From Capra hircus (lineage: Eukaryota; Chordata; Mammalia; Artiodactyla; Bovidae), in NCBI RefSeq assembly GCF_001704415.2, contig NC_030817.1, forward strand, positions 55,971,550 through 56,035,549: a DNA stretch of 64,000 nucleotides, read 5' to 3'. Below are positions 44,420 to 54,378 of the stretch, piece by piece (positions within the stretch are counted from its first letter, which is position 1; each line of letters starts with the position of its first letter). The notes beneath the pieces were generated by a model. It did no database searches. It saw only the letters and a program-made list of their open reading frames with translations, and was not told the DNA's origin. A program made the translations under genes and the position numbers.

Positions 44420-44697
44420 CTTCCCCCTTTCAGGAAGGATCTAAGTCCACCTGCACCCTGGTCATTGGTCACTGGTCACCCACGGCATGTGAGGCCTCTC
44501 TCCTCACATGCTTCAGCTTTTTACACTTTCTACCTCATGTTCTGAATTATTCAGTGTGCATCTTCTCTCCGCTACTAGATTATCAGTTCCTTGGGCTCAG
44601 GATCCATGTCAAATTTATCTTCGCATCTTCAGCTGTACCTGGCATGATGCCTTATGGTGAATATTGCTTTGTTGAATAAATAAGTGGATGAATGTGT
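44420..44697 (+). mobile_element. L2 LINE 3' end
   Basis: gctactagattatcagttcc, ttgggctcaggatccatgtc, ctgtacctggcatgatgcct, ttgttgaataaataagtgga, tgaatg follows the L2 terminus well. Confidence 0.7.
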
Positions 44698-45038
44698 AAT
44701 GGAAGGAGAAAATGTCATATGATGAGAGAGAGGTTAGAGAAAACAGGATTACTTGCTTAGTGTAAGTAATGAACTAGAATTTGGGGGGACAGAGGAGAGA
44801 AAAGAGGAAGGGAGGAAAGTCTATGTACATGGCAGGAACCCAAGTAAATAGAAATGGCCACAGGACTTTTTAAGAGCAGAACTTGATATTTGAATCTGGG
44901 GTTTATAGGATATGATGGAGCCATCTCTCACCATATCCTCAATCTTCAGTGGCATGTGCTGCACTGATAGAAACCTTGAATGAGTCTATGGGAAATCAAA
45001 GAAGTGGAGCAGTGTTGCACATCTGGAATGAAGGCAGA
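44698..45038. other. Unique sequence, no gene recognised
   Basis: Purine-rich around 44760-44820 (agaggagagaaaagaggaag). No repeat or domain is recognised. Confidence 0.45.
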
Positions 45039-45044
45039 GGGTGT

Positions 45045-45088
<44 letters not shown>
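45039..45088 (+). repeat. (TG)n microsatellite
   Basis: About 48 bases of TG with one tatg interruption, abutting the 3' end of a minus-strand Bov-tA. The mirror of the (AC) tail at 4151. Confidence 0.95.
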
Positions 45089-45302
45089 TAAGTTGCTTCA
45101 GTCGTGTCTGACTCTTTGCGACTCCATGGACTGTAGCCTGCCAGGCTCCTCTGTTCATGGGATTCTCCAGGCAAGAATACTGGAGTGGGTTGCCATTAAC
45201 TTCTCCAGAGGATCTTCCTGACCCAGGGATCGAACCCGCGTCTCTTGTGTCTCCTGCATTGGCAGGCAAGTTCTTTACCACTAGTGTGACCTGAGAAGGC
45301 AG
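45089..45302 (-). mobile_element. Bov-tA SINE, well preserved
   Basis: gttgcttcagtcgtgtctga, aagaatactggagtgggttg, cccagggatcgaacccgcgt, ctcctgcattggcaggcaag. The B box is intact and CpGs remain, suggesting a young copy. Confidence 0.93.
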
Positions 45303-45864
45303 AGAGGATAGATGTGAGAAATCCACAGAACTAATTCAGTAGAAGCTGACACTCAGAGCCCAAGGTAATGGTGAAAAGCCCAAGCCCCCTTCCCCACCAG
45401 AGTCCACAGAAAATTTAGAAGGGAGAGGGAGGGTCCCATCACACATGGATTGAGGTTGAGGTTATTTCATTTGAATCTTAAAAGGCCAGGATACTTGATA
45501 CCTGGCATATGAATGAATGAATGAAAAATTAATTATGGCTAAAATGTTAATGGGCTATATATAGAGGCTTAGTGCATGTTCCTTTCCTCCCAACAGCCCC
45601 CCCCCAAAAAAATCATTTCCAATGGCCACCATTGTCTTGTGGAGTGGCTTTCAGGGTCTATGTGAGAGATGCTTTTGAGCTGAGACAATTATTTGGGAGT
45701 TCTCTAAGTTTATGAACACTGATTCCAAGGACCCTTTTAACTCTATCTTGCCAGATAAGTCGCTGTCCCAGTGAAATCAAAGGTGAGTGGCTAGAAGTAT
45801 CTGACCATTGTTATATGCTGCCAGCTGACCTGGTAGGCACAGAAGGAAGCTAGGCATTAAAATG
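45303..45864. other. Unique sequence, no gene recognised
   Basis: Contains an (ATGA)n run near 45507-45524 and a poly-C/poly-A junction near 45597-45611. Confidence 0.45.
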
Positions 45865-47313
45865 TTGTTGTTCAGTCACTCAGTTGTGTCCAACTCCTTG
45901 CCATCCCATGGACTGCAGCACACCAGGCTTCCCTATCCTTCACCAACTCCCAGAGTTTGCTCAGACTCATGTCCACTGAGTCAGTGATGCCATCCATCTA
46001 TCTAATCCTCTGTTGTTCCCTTCTCCTCCTGCCTTCAATCTTTCCCAGCATCAGGGTCTTTTCCAATAAGTTGGCTCTTTGCAACAGATGGCCAAAATAT
46101 TGTAGCTTCAGCATCAGTCCTTCTAATGAATATTCAAGGTTGATTTCCTTTAGGATTGACTGGTTGGATCTCCTTACAGTCCAAGAGACTCTCAAGAGTC
46201 TTCTCCAACACCACAGTTCAAAAGCATCAATTCTTCAGCGCTCAGCCTTTTTTATTGTCCAGCTTTCACATCTGTACATGACTTCAAGAAAAATCATAGC
46301 TTTGACTCTACAGACCTTTGTTGGCAAAGTAATGTCTCTGTTTCTTAATATGTTGTCTATGTTTGTCATTGCTTTTCTTCCAAGGAACAAGTGTCTTTTA
46401 ATTTCATGGCTGCAGTCACCATCTGCAGTGATTTTGGAGCCCAAGAAAATACAGTCTGTTACTGTTTCCATTGTTTCCCCATCTATTTGCCTTGAAGTGA
46501 TGGGACCAGATGTCATGATATTCATTTTTTTGAATGTTGAGTTTTAAGCCAGCTTTTTCACTCTCCTCTTTTACCTCCATTAAGAGGCTCTTTAGTTCTT
46601 CTCCACTTTCTGCCATTAGAGTGGTGTTATCTGCATATCTGAGGTTACTGACATTTCTCCTGACCATCTTGATTCTAGCTTGTGCTTCATCCAGCCTGGC
46701 ATTTTGCATGATGTACTCTGCATATAAGTTAAATAGCAGGGTGACAATATACAGCCTTGATGTACTCCTTTCCCAGTTTGGAACTAGTCTGTTGTTCCAT
46801 GTCTGGTTCTAATTGTTGCTCCTTGACCTACATACAGGTTTCACCAGAGGCAGGTAAGGTGGTCTGGTATTCCCATCTCTTTAAGAATTTTCCACAGTTC
46901 ATTGTGATCCGCAGTCAAATATTTTAGTGTAGTTAATGAGACAGTAGATGTTTTTCTGAAATTCTCTCTTTTTCCATGACCCAACGGATATTGCCAGTTT
47001 GATCTCTGGTTCCTCTGCCTTTTCTAAATCCAATTTGTACATCTGGAAATCCTTGGTTCACATACTGTTGAAGCCTGGCTTGAAGGATTTTGAGTATAAC
47101 CTCTTACTAGTGTGCCAAACGAGTGCAATTATCCAGTAGTTTGAACATTCTTTGACATTGCCCTTCTTTGGGATTGGAATGAAAACTGACATTTTCCAGT
47201 CCTGTGGCCACTGCTGAGTTTTCCAAATTTGCTGGAATATTGAGTGCAGCACTTTAACAGCATCATCTTTTAGGATTTGAAATAGCTCAGCTGAAATTCT
47301 ATCACCTCCACTA
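45865..47313 (-). mobile_element. BovB LINE, 5'-truncated, 1.45 kb, with target duplication
   Basis: ttgttgttcagtcactcagt to ttctatcacctccactagca. Duplication gcattMaaatg at 45854-45864 and 47314-47324, one mismatch in 11. It inserted next to or within the MIR that continues at 47314. Confidence 0.93.
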
Positions 47314-47315
47314 GC
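45998..47315 (-). pseudogene. BovB reverse transcriptase, broken
   Basis: Minus frames: 47058-47315 (AELFQILKDDAVKVLHSIFQ, FIPIPKKGNVKECSNY), 46416-46709 (NARLDEAQARIKMVRRNVSN), 46235-46525 and 45998-46195. The YADD box reads YADN. The region 46740-47055 (motif A and GQGC area) is riddled with stops and small deletions. Confidence 0.86.
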
Positions 47316-47440
47316 ATTCAAATGACCTTGTTTCAAATTCCAATTCATGAGTTCATGTGAATCCAAGCAAACCACTTAATATCTTTGAGTTTCTGTTTTC
47401 AGACCTGTCAAACAGTGGAAATGTCACTGTCTCTGCCAAA
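47314..47440 (+). mobile_element. MIR SINE
   Basis: gaccttgtttcaaattccaa, gcaaaccacttaatatcttt, gagtttctgttttcagacct, gtcaaacagtggaaatg is MIR in sense. Confidence 0.6.
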
Positions 47441-48058
47441 AACACAGTGTTGTTGAGGTATAAACTAGGAAGATCTCTGGGAAGCCCAAAGGGCTGTTTC
47501 TGCTATGGGCACAAATCATATTTTACTTCATGTTAAACATAGTCCTTTAGTTTCCTTGGGCAGTCTTGATTTAGTTCTACCCTCAGTTCCAGACAGAGTA
47601 GGGAAATGTGTGGAGGTCGTAGAAATGGATATCCAGGCAACTGGCTTCTAGAAGTGATGACAGAGAACAAAGAAGATCACAAGGTGGAAATCTGAAAAAA
47701 CAACAACTCTGAGAACAGAACACACTGAGCTATTTATAGGGCTATAAAGCTTCGTCACCTCATAAAACTGAATAATCCCCTCAAAGTATCTATGGGGAGG
47801 TGGAAAACAACAGAGTAATTCTGGCCAAGTAGTGATGGCTCAAGTCAATGACTAGGCCCCTCCTTGGTGCTCAAGCACACACCAGACAATGGCCTGTGTT
47901 CAGAGGGCTGGCCTCACAGCAAGAAAAATAGGCTGGACTGTGTTGCTCCATGTTTACTAAGGAAGGTGCCATTGAAGTGTACTTTAGAAAGAGGTTCATT
48001 AAAGTGGGACCAAGGGGGAGTGGGAAAGTCGTGTAGACATGGATTCAAACTGAGCTCC
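47441..48058. other. Unique sequence, no gene recognised
   Basis: A 103-codon plus frame (47864-48175) runs into the next SINE and has no domain. Confidence 0.45.
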
Positions 48059-48345
48059 AGAACTTCCCTGTGGTTAAGAATCCTCTTGCCAATGCAGAGG
48101 ACACGGGTTCGATCCCTGGTACAGGAAGATTCCACATGCCATAGGGCAACTAAGCCCATGTACCACCATTACTGAGCCCATTTGCTGCAATTACTGAAAC
48201 CCATACATCCTGGAGCCCATGCTCTGCAGTAAGAAAAGCCACCACAATGAGAAGTCTGAGCCCTCAACTTGCCACAACTAGAGAAAGCCCATGCACAGCA
48301 GCAAAGACCCAGTGTGGCCATAAAATAAATGAATAAATAATAACT
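48059..48345 (+). mobile_element. CHR-type SINE, long form
   Basis: gaacttccctgtggttaaga, gggttcgatccctggtacag (B box GGTTCGATCC intact), gcaactaagcccatgtacca, gcaaagacccagtgtggcca, then aaataaatgaataaataata. Confidence 0.88.
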
Positions 48346-48359
48346 TTTTAATGTAACTA

Positions 48360-48520
48360 TATAAAGAGCAACAAAATCCCCAGGTCCGTCCTAACCAGGC
48401 GACCAATGTGTACAAGTAACACCTCTGAGCCTCAGTTTGATTATAGGCACAATGGGAATACTAAGAGCCTTCTCACAGAATTGTTGAGGGCCTTAAATGA
48501 CATAACAAACTGCAGCCAGC
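48360..48520 (+). mobile_element. MIR SINE
   Basis: aagtaacacctctgagcctc, agtttgattataggcacaat, gggaatactaagagccttct, cacagaattgttgagggcct is MIR in sense. Confidence 0.65.
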
Positions 48521-48727
48521 ATACAAGTTACCCTTAAAAGGGTAGGTTTCAGTGATCAAGGAGACTTATGGATCCGAAGCTTGGACCCCTGCCAAAAGAC
48601 TGCGTAAATTACGCATTGCATCGTTATTGTCAGTAGCATTGCTGCTCCTGCTCCTCCTACTGCTAGTACTAAGCTCATTGTTACTCCATGCCCATGAAGA
48701 GACTAAGGAGCTGCTATCGATCATGTG
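48521..48727. other. Unique sequence
   Basis: The CTCCTG/CTG-rich patch gctgctcctgctcctcctac lies at about 48641-48660. It ends at the BovB target site. Confidence 0.45.
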
Positions 48728-49868
48728 ACATCCGCTGGATCATTGAAAAAGCAAGAGAGTTCCAGAAAAACATAGATTTCTGCTGTATTGACTATGCCAA
48801 AGCCTTTGACTGTGTGGATCACAATAAACTGTGGAAAATTCTTAAAGAGATGGGAATAGTAGACCATCTGACCTGCCTCTTGAGAAACCTAATGCAGGTC
48901 AGGAAGCAACAGTTAGAACTGGACATGGAACAACAGACTGGTTCCAAATAGGAAAAGGAGTATGTCAAGGCTGTATATCGTCACCCTGCTTATTTAACTT
49001 ATATGCAGAGTATATCATGAGAAACGCTGGACTGGAGGAAGCACAAGCTGGAATCAAGATTGCCGGGAGAAATATCAATAACCTCAGATATGCAGAAGAC
49101 ACCACCCTTATGGTAGAAAGTGAAGAGGAACTAAAGATCCTCTTGATGAAAGTGAAAGGGGAGAGTGAAAAAATTGGCTTAAAGCTCAACATTCGGAAAA
49201 CGAAGATCATGGCATCCAGCCCCATCACTTCATGGGAAATAGATGGGGAGACAGTGGAAACAGTGTCAGACTTTATTTCTAGGGGCTCCAAAATCACTGC
49301 AGATAGTGATTGCAGCCAGGAAATTAAAAGACGTTTACTCCTTGGAAGAAAAGTTATGACCAACCTATATAGCATATTGAAAAGCAGAGATATTACTTTG
49401 CCAACAAAGATCCATCTACTCAAGGCTATGGTTTTTCCAGTAGTCATGTATGGATGTGAGAGTTGGACTATAAAGAAAGCTGAGTGCCAAAGAATTGATG
49501 CTTTTGAAGTGTGGTGTTGGAGAAGGCTCTTGAGAGTCCCTTGGACTGCAAGGAGATCCATCCAGTCCATCCTAAAGGAGATCAGTCCTGGGTGTTCATT
49601 GGAAGGGCTGATGTTGAAGCTGAAACTCCAATACTTTGGCCACCTGATGCGAAGAGTTGACTCATTGGAAAAGTCCCTGATGCTGGGAGGGATTGGGGGC
49701 AGGAGGGGATGGGGACAACAGAGGATGAGACGGCTGGTTGGCATCATCGACTTGATGGACATGAGTTTGGGTAGGCTCTGGGAGTTGGTGATGGACAGGG
49801 AGGCCTGGCGTGCTACAGCTCATGGGGTCACAAAGAGTCAGACACAACTGAGCAACTGAACTGAACTG
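48728..49868 (+). mobile_element. BovB LINE, 5'-truncated, 1.14 kb, with target duplication
   Basis: catccgctggatcattgaaa through gcaactgaactgaactg. The duplication atcgatcat is perfect at 48716-48724 and 49869-49877 and extends to atcgatcatRtg with one mismatch. One of the few plus-strand LINEs in the window. Confidence 0.95.
48730..49859 (+). pseudogene. BovB RT: motif A piece plus a 280-codon C-terminal frame
   Basis: The first frame (to 48951) has IIEKAREFQKNIDFCCIDYA and KAFDCVDHNKLWKILKEMG. It shifts near 48890, where cctaatgcagg is a base short. The second frame, 49017-49859, is uninterrupted from MRNAGLEEAQAGIKIAGRNI to the natural end THGVTKSQTQLSN-type C-terminus. The catalytic box reads YAED instead of YADD, so it would be inactive. 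Confidence 0.9.
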
Positions 49869-49881
49869 ATCGATCATATGG

Positions 49882-50067
49882 GCAGAAAAGCATTTATCTT
49901 CAAGGCTGAAATGAGCCCTCAGTTCACAGACCACTTCCTCAATGAAAGACCGCTTTCTCACCACTGGCCTCTCTCAAGCAGATAGACCCACCCTGCTCTG
50001 TGCTCCCCAGGCACTATTCATATGTCTATTAGGCAGGCTTTCCTATCTTCTTGGATATGGTTTCTAA
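49882..50067. other. Unique sequence
   Basis: Short spacer between a BovB and a MIR. Nothing is recognised. Confidence 0.45.
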
Positions 50068-50150
50068 TAATAGGTAAGAGCAATCAATTGCATTTGGGTT
50101 GCCTGAGTTCAAACCTCTGTGTATCTTTGGCCAAGATGTTTTACTTCTCT

Positions 50151-50274
50151 GCTGCTGCCACTGCTGCTGCGTCGCTTTAGTCATGTCCGACTCTGTGTGA
50201 CCCAATAGATGGCAGCCCACCAGGCTCCCCCGTCCCTGGGATTCTCCAGGCAATAACATTGGAGTGGGTTGCCA
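50151..50274 (-). mobile_element. Bov-A (ART2-type) monomer
   Basis: gctgctgccactgctgctgc, gtcgctttagtcatgtccga, ggcagcccaccaggctcccc, gtccctgggattctccaggc. Flanked by tttacttctct at 50140-50150 and 50275-50285. Part of that repeat could be Bov-A sequence itself. Confidence 0.88.
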
Positions 50275-50309
50275 TTTACTTCTCTATGCCTCATTTTCCA
50301 AATCTGTAA

Positions 50310-50347
50310 ATATGTGTGTGTGTGCGTGCGCACACACATGTGCACAC
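50310..50347 (+). repeat. 38-base alternating purine-pyrimidine tract
   Basis: Strict purine/pyrimidine alternation from (GT)n through gtgcgtgcgc to (CA)n and tgtgcacac. It is nearly self-complementary around gtgcgcac and lies at the tail of the next Bov-tA. Confidence 0.9.
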
Positions 50348-50555
50348 TAAGTGTTGTCCGACTCTTTACAACTCCATGGATTGTAGCCCACCAGGCTCCT
50401 CTGTCCATGGGATTTTCCAGGCAAGAATACTAGAGTGGGTTGCCATTCCCTTCGCCAGGGGCTCTTCCCAACCCAGGGAGTGAACCCACGTCTCTTGTGT
50501 CTTCTGAATTGACAGGTGGATTCCTTATCACTAGCTCCACCTGGGAAATCTATAG
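50348..50555 (-). mobile_element. Bov-tA SINE
   Basis: taagtgttgtccgactcttt, caggcaagaatactagagtg, cccagggagtgaacccacgt, ctagctccacctgggaaatc. Complement orientation. The last bases of the Bov-A tail are replaced by the dinucleotide tract. Confidence 0.9.
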
Positions 50556-50680
50556 AGCATTGTAAATTACCTACCTCATAGAGGTAGTGTAAGGATGAGA
50601 TGAGTTCTTACATGTAAGTTTCTTGGAACAGTGCTTGGGGACAGAGTAAGTGTCACCAAATATTAGCAGTTATGATTTGT

Positions 50681-51180
50681 ATACAATATGTATATATTTG
50701 AATCTGTGAAATAAATAAACAGCACCTCGTACAATGGATACTGGGTGTTACACGGTTGAAAGTAGATGGGCTGGGAGAAGCTCTATTTCAGTGAATTGCT
50801 GGGCAGTTTTGCTAGAAGGTCTGTGACCTTTCTTTCCTAGTCAATAGGCTTTTGGAGGTGGGGAGAGGGTTGTGAAGCAGAAGACACTGAAGTCCTTTCT
50901 TGATTTTACGAGACTCCCTGTCTTGTGACAGCACAGGATTGGAATTCAGAGGCTCTGAGACCCTCGCCTGAGGCATTTAGGAGAGGAATTCCATCTGCTG
51001 TCCTATCCTGTGTAAACAAGCAACGTGGCAGGGACTAGTCCCTTTTCTCTATAGGAAGCCACTTGTTCCTCTATTTTGTTTTTGCCCTCTTGAGCCTTTA
51101 TAGGATAATAAATCACTAAAATGGTACATGACTTCAAAAAGCTAAAGTTGCATTTTTTTCCCCATTCAGCTCAGATCTTC
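50681..51180. other. Unique sequence, no gene recognised
   Basis: AT-moderate. No repeat or domain is recognised. Confidence 0.45.
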
Positions 51181-51398
51181 GGGCTTCCCTGGTGGCTCAG
51201 ATGGTTAAGAACCTGCCTGCTAATGCAGGAGACATGAGACACAGTTTCCATACCTGGGTCGAGAAGATCTCCTGAAGGAGGACATGGCAACCCACTTTGC
51301 TATTCTTGCCTGGAGATTCCCATGGGCAGAGGAGCCTGGTGGGTTATAGTCCATGGGGTCGCAAAGAGTTGGACATGGCTGAGCAACTGAGCGCTCAT
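51181..51398 (+). mobile_element. Bov-tA SINE
   Basis: gggcttccctggtggctcag, gacatgagacacagtttcca (a diverged B-box stretch), gaggagcctggtgggttata, catggctgagcaactgagcg. Confidence 0.9.
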
Positions 51399-51537
51399 GC
51401 AGCAGATCCTCACATCCATAGGAACTTGCCGCTCCCCGGAGACTTGGAAAGGTCCCTAGGAATCCTCCCCCCATCAAAGCTGGAGGCCTCAGAGCTCCAG
51501 CCCCCTATGTAATTCCCATCCCCCTCTACTTAGGCAC

Positions 51538-51728
51538 ATCTTCCCTGGTGGCTCAGAGGTTAAAGCATCTGCCTCCAATGCGGGAGACCCGTGTTCGATC
51601 CCTGGGTCAGGAAGATCCCCTGGAGAAGGAAATGGTAACCCACTCCAGTATTCTTGCCTGGAGAATCCCATGGATGGAGAAGCCTGGTAGGTTGCAAAGA
51701 GTCGGACACGACTGAGCAACTTCACTTA
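51538..51728 (+). mobile_element. Bov-tA SINE, well preserved
   Basis: atcttccctggtggctcaga, cccgtgttcgatccctgggt, ggagaatcccatggatggag, gtcggacacgactgagcaac. It lacks the usual gctacagtccatggggtc segment near 51690, an internal deletion of about 18-20 bases. Confidence 0.92.
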
Positions 51729-51830
51729 AAAGGGGCTGGGGGAGGCTCTAAATGGCCTTCTAAGAGTGTAAGAAACAGTTAGGAGTTAGAGATTTAGAGT
51801 GAGAAAATTCTGGCAGTAAGAAATTACTTA

Positions 51831-52067
51831 TAATATCATATATGAAACGAATTGCCAGTCCAGGTTCTGTGCAGGATATAGGATGCTTGGGGCTGGTGCA
51901 CTGGGATGACCCAGAGGGATGGTACGAGGAGGGAGGTGGGAGGGGGGTTCAGGATGGGGAACACGTGTACACCCATGGCGGATTCATGTTGATGTATGGC
52001 AAAACCAATACAACATTGTAAAGTAATTAGCCTCTGATTAAAATACATAAATTTATATTTAAAAAGA
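51831..52067 (+). mobile_element. Ruminant L1 (L1_BT-like) 3' end, recent, 5'-truncated
   Basis: acgaattgccagtccaggtt, gatgcttggggctggtgcac, gggttcaggatggggaacac, gatgtatggcaaaaccaata. Target duplication aagaaattRctta at 51818-51830 and 52068-52080. It landed in a MIR that resumes at 52081. Confidence 0.88.
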
Positions 52068-52080
52068 AAGAAATTGCTTA

Positions 52081-52205
52081 AATTCTCTGAGCACTCATGC
52101 CTACATCTGTGAAAGGGGGAATCAGCTCTTCTCGCCTTCTTGCCGCTTCCTAGGACTGTTGTGTGGATTAAGTGGTAGTTGGTCGTAAAGCGTTTAGCAC
52201 ATGGA
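52081..52205 (+). mobile_element. MIR SINE (3' half)
   Basis: aattctctgagcactcatgc, ctacatctgtgaaaggggga, ctgttgtgtggattaagtgg, aaagcgtttagcacatgg is MIR in sense. The 5' part probably lies left of 51818. Confidence 0.7.
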
Positions 52206-52506
52206 AGAGAGAACCAGTATGTGGAGCTGTCTTTGGCTACACAGGCATATATGGTCCCTGGAAAGACCCTTATCCTCAGTTAGGAGTCCTTTCATGCTGA
52301 TCCCAGCCCATGAATGCATCCTGGAGTTTGTGCACATCATTCAAGTTCTCTGCCTCAGTTTCTTCTTTGCTAGCATGAAGAAAAAATAATTTTCCAGCTT
52401 ACTTCCCAAATTTACAAGAAGGTAAAAAATAAAGCTTACGCACTCTGAAAGTTCTCCAAAAACGTGAAAACTATTTAGCTTCTTTTTTCTGAAGTATCAC
52501 AACCAG
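52206..52506. other. Unique sequence
   Basis: No gene or repeat is recognised. Confidence 0.4.
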
Positions 52507-52728
52507 GGACCTCCATGGTGGTCCAGTGGTTGAGAACCTGCCTTTGAATGCAGGGGACATGGGTTTGATCCCTGGTCGGGAAACTCAGATTCCCACATGC
52601 AGAGAAGTAACTAAGCTCAGGTGTTGTAACTACTGAGTCTGTGTACTCTAGAGCCCTCGAGCCGGAACTAGAGAAAGTCTACACACCACAACGACAACCC
52701 AACGCAGCCAAAATAAAATAGATAAAGC
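52507..52728 (+). mobile_element. CHR-type SINE
   Basis: ggacctccatggtggtccag, gtttgatccctggtcgggaa, gaactagagaaagtctacac, caacccaacgcagccaaaat. Possible duplication atcacaaccag / atcaagaccag (two mismatches in 11). Confidence 0.85.
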
Positions 52729-53762
52729 ATCAAGACCAGAATTTATTTGAATTAAGCCTGATTTGCACTGTGGCCTTTCGGAAACCAAAGTAGATCACCT
52801 CTCACAGATGAGACTAACTTATCAGAGGCACATTCAGAGAAAAGCCTTGTGCGGCTTTAATTCTCACTACAGTGTCCATGACTGATGTCAGAGCCTTTAT
52901 GGAGAGAAGATTTTGATAGAGCAGAAGGAAGGAGTGAACACAGGAGCCTCTGTGGGGTCGAAATATGCTCCACAGAGGGGTACCTGAGACCACTGCAAAC
53001 ACACTTTGCCAGACTCATCTGCAGCCTTTAGGCTGGTCTGGACACACAGTTGTTCTAATTCTTGCGTTATGTTGTCCTCTCTCAGGACCAGCTGCCTCCG
53101 TCATTTCTAAATGGAGAGGCAAGAAGAGCTGGTTATAATAAAGTATCTCGTTTCGGAAACAAGTGTTCTTGTACAGATACGGCAGCAACAGGCTGCCTAG
53201 TGTCCCCAGCCTACCCAAAGCCAGGACAAGTGTTCCTGCCAATCTCCAGCCATCCATCTCTCCAGCAGACCCACAAATCACCACGGCAGTTAAAGAGCTG
53301 CTGGTGGCCTCAGTGGTATGAACTAGATCCTCACTGTCGCCCGTGAAAGCTCCGTGGCTCCCCGCATCCCACAGCAGCAACTCTTCCTCTTGTCATCAGA
53401 CCCAGGTGATGAGCTCAAAGAATGCCCCAGAGCAAGCCAGGAATCTCTTTGTCTGGCTTGGCAAGTGGTTTCCCCGCCCTACACTGGCCAGGACGTGGGG
53501 GTAGAAAATTATTTTTGTTTCCTTCTGGAAATGACCACAGTGACAAGGGCCAGGCACAAATCCTTTAACTGCCCCGAGGGATATTTGCCTCCCTTCAAAG
53601 GACAGTAGCAGATTTGGTCAAGCTAATTTGGAAAACCAAAGTGTCTCCCAGCTGCCACATTCTACCCCTGGGCCACAGACTGAAACCAGGACGGTCTATT
53701 GGATAAGAGCGCATCTCGCTTGAGTTTCTTCACTAGGTTTTCAGACATCTTCCAGCTTCTAC
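52729..53762. other. Unique sequence, no gene recognised
   Basis: About 1 kb without a recognisable repeat. Overlapping frames around 53015-53608 on both strands lack domains. Confidence 0.5.
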
Positions 53763-54378
53763 TGTTACCAGACCAAACTTGAGTTCACTTGCCTACTGAG
53801 CAGTTTGTGTTGAAGGAAAGTACAGTGTTTATTGTAGGCACCAAGCAGGGAGTCCAGAATGGCTAGTGCTTAAAGGGCTGGAGCTCCCTGAAGGCTTTCA
53901 GGGAAAGCTTTATAAAGACAGGGGGAGAGAGAGGGGTTGCGGAGTGTGCGATCAGCTCATGGACATTCTTCTGATTGGTTGGTGGTGAGGTAATCAGGAA
54001 TCAGCATCATCAATCTTCTGGTTCCAACCCGTCTGGAGTCTACGTGCTTGTGGTCAGAGTCTAATTAATTTCTTCTACTGGATAGGGGGTTTCAGCCTCT
54101 ACAAAACAGCTCAAAGGACACAGCTCAGAATATTATCTCTAGTCTTTGAAGAAGAACTAAAGGTCCTTGACTTTGTTTAATGGCTAAACTATTTTTATTT
54201 CTGTCTTGCTTGACTGTTTTCCTTTCTTTCTGCATTTTTCAACTTCTCCAATTAAATGCACTCTTAGGAACCTAGGGAAGCCTAGGAGGCTGCGGTTTTT
54301 CTACAGATAAGAGGCAGGTAGAGGACTTGGGTGGGGAGGCTGTTCTGGGAAGGCTACATAGGGTCCTGCTTGGTTACA
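53763..54378 (-). mobile_element. Solo LTR of a bovid endogenous retrovirus, second copy
   Basis: 616 bases, same family as 30691-31260. Ends tgttacc and ggttaca. In minus sense it has a TATA box (palindromic tttataaa at 53909-53916) and AATAAA (complement at 53828-53833). It keeps about 25 bases (gaacctagggaagcctagga region) that the other copy lacks. No retroviral genes adjoin. Confidence 0.78.

Larger units (their letters stand above)
50068..50680 (+). mobile_element. MIR SINE split by two ruminant SINEs
   Basis: MIR sense text in three pieces. 50068-50150: gagcaatcaattgcatttgg, gttgcctgagttcaaacctc. 50275-50309: acttctctatgcctcatttt, ccaaatctgtaaa. 50556-50680: attacctacctcatagaggt, aggatgagatgagttcttac. 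The order and phase are right for one original MIR. Confidence 0.8.

Noticed and set aside
45089..45302. tRNA-like heads with intact B boxes (also 22801-23016, 48059-48345, 51538-51728)
   Set aside because: They are SINE promoters derived from tRNA-Glu. They lack a complete tRNA fold and continue into SINE bodies, so they are not tRNA genes.
48965..49762. 265-codon minus frame opposite the BovB RT (also 17543-18010, 38649-39218 and 45957-46547 on +)
   Set aside because: The same antisense reading recurs in every BovB copy. It is a codon-structure shadow of the sense RT, not a second gene.
30691..54378. The two LTRs as ends of one provirus
   Set aside because: They are 22.5 kb apart with unrelated repeats and unique DNA between them, no retroviral genes, and differing indels. 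They are separate solo LTRs.
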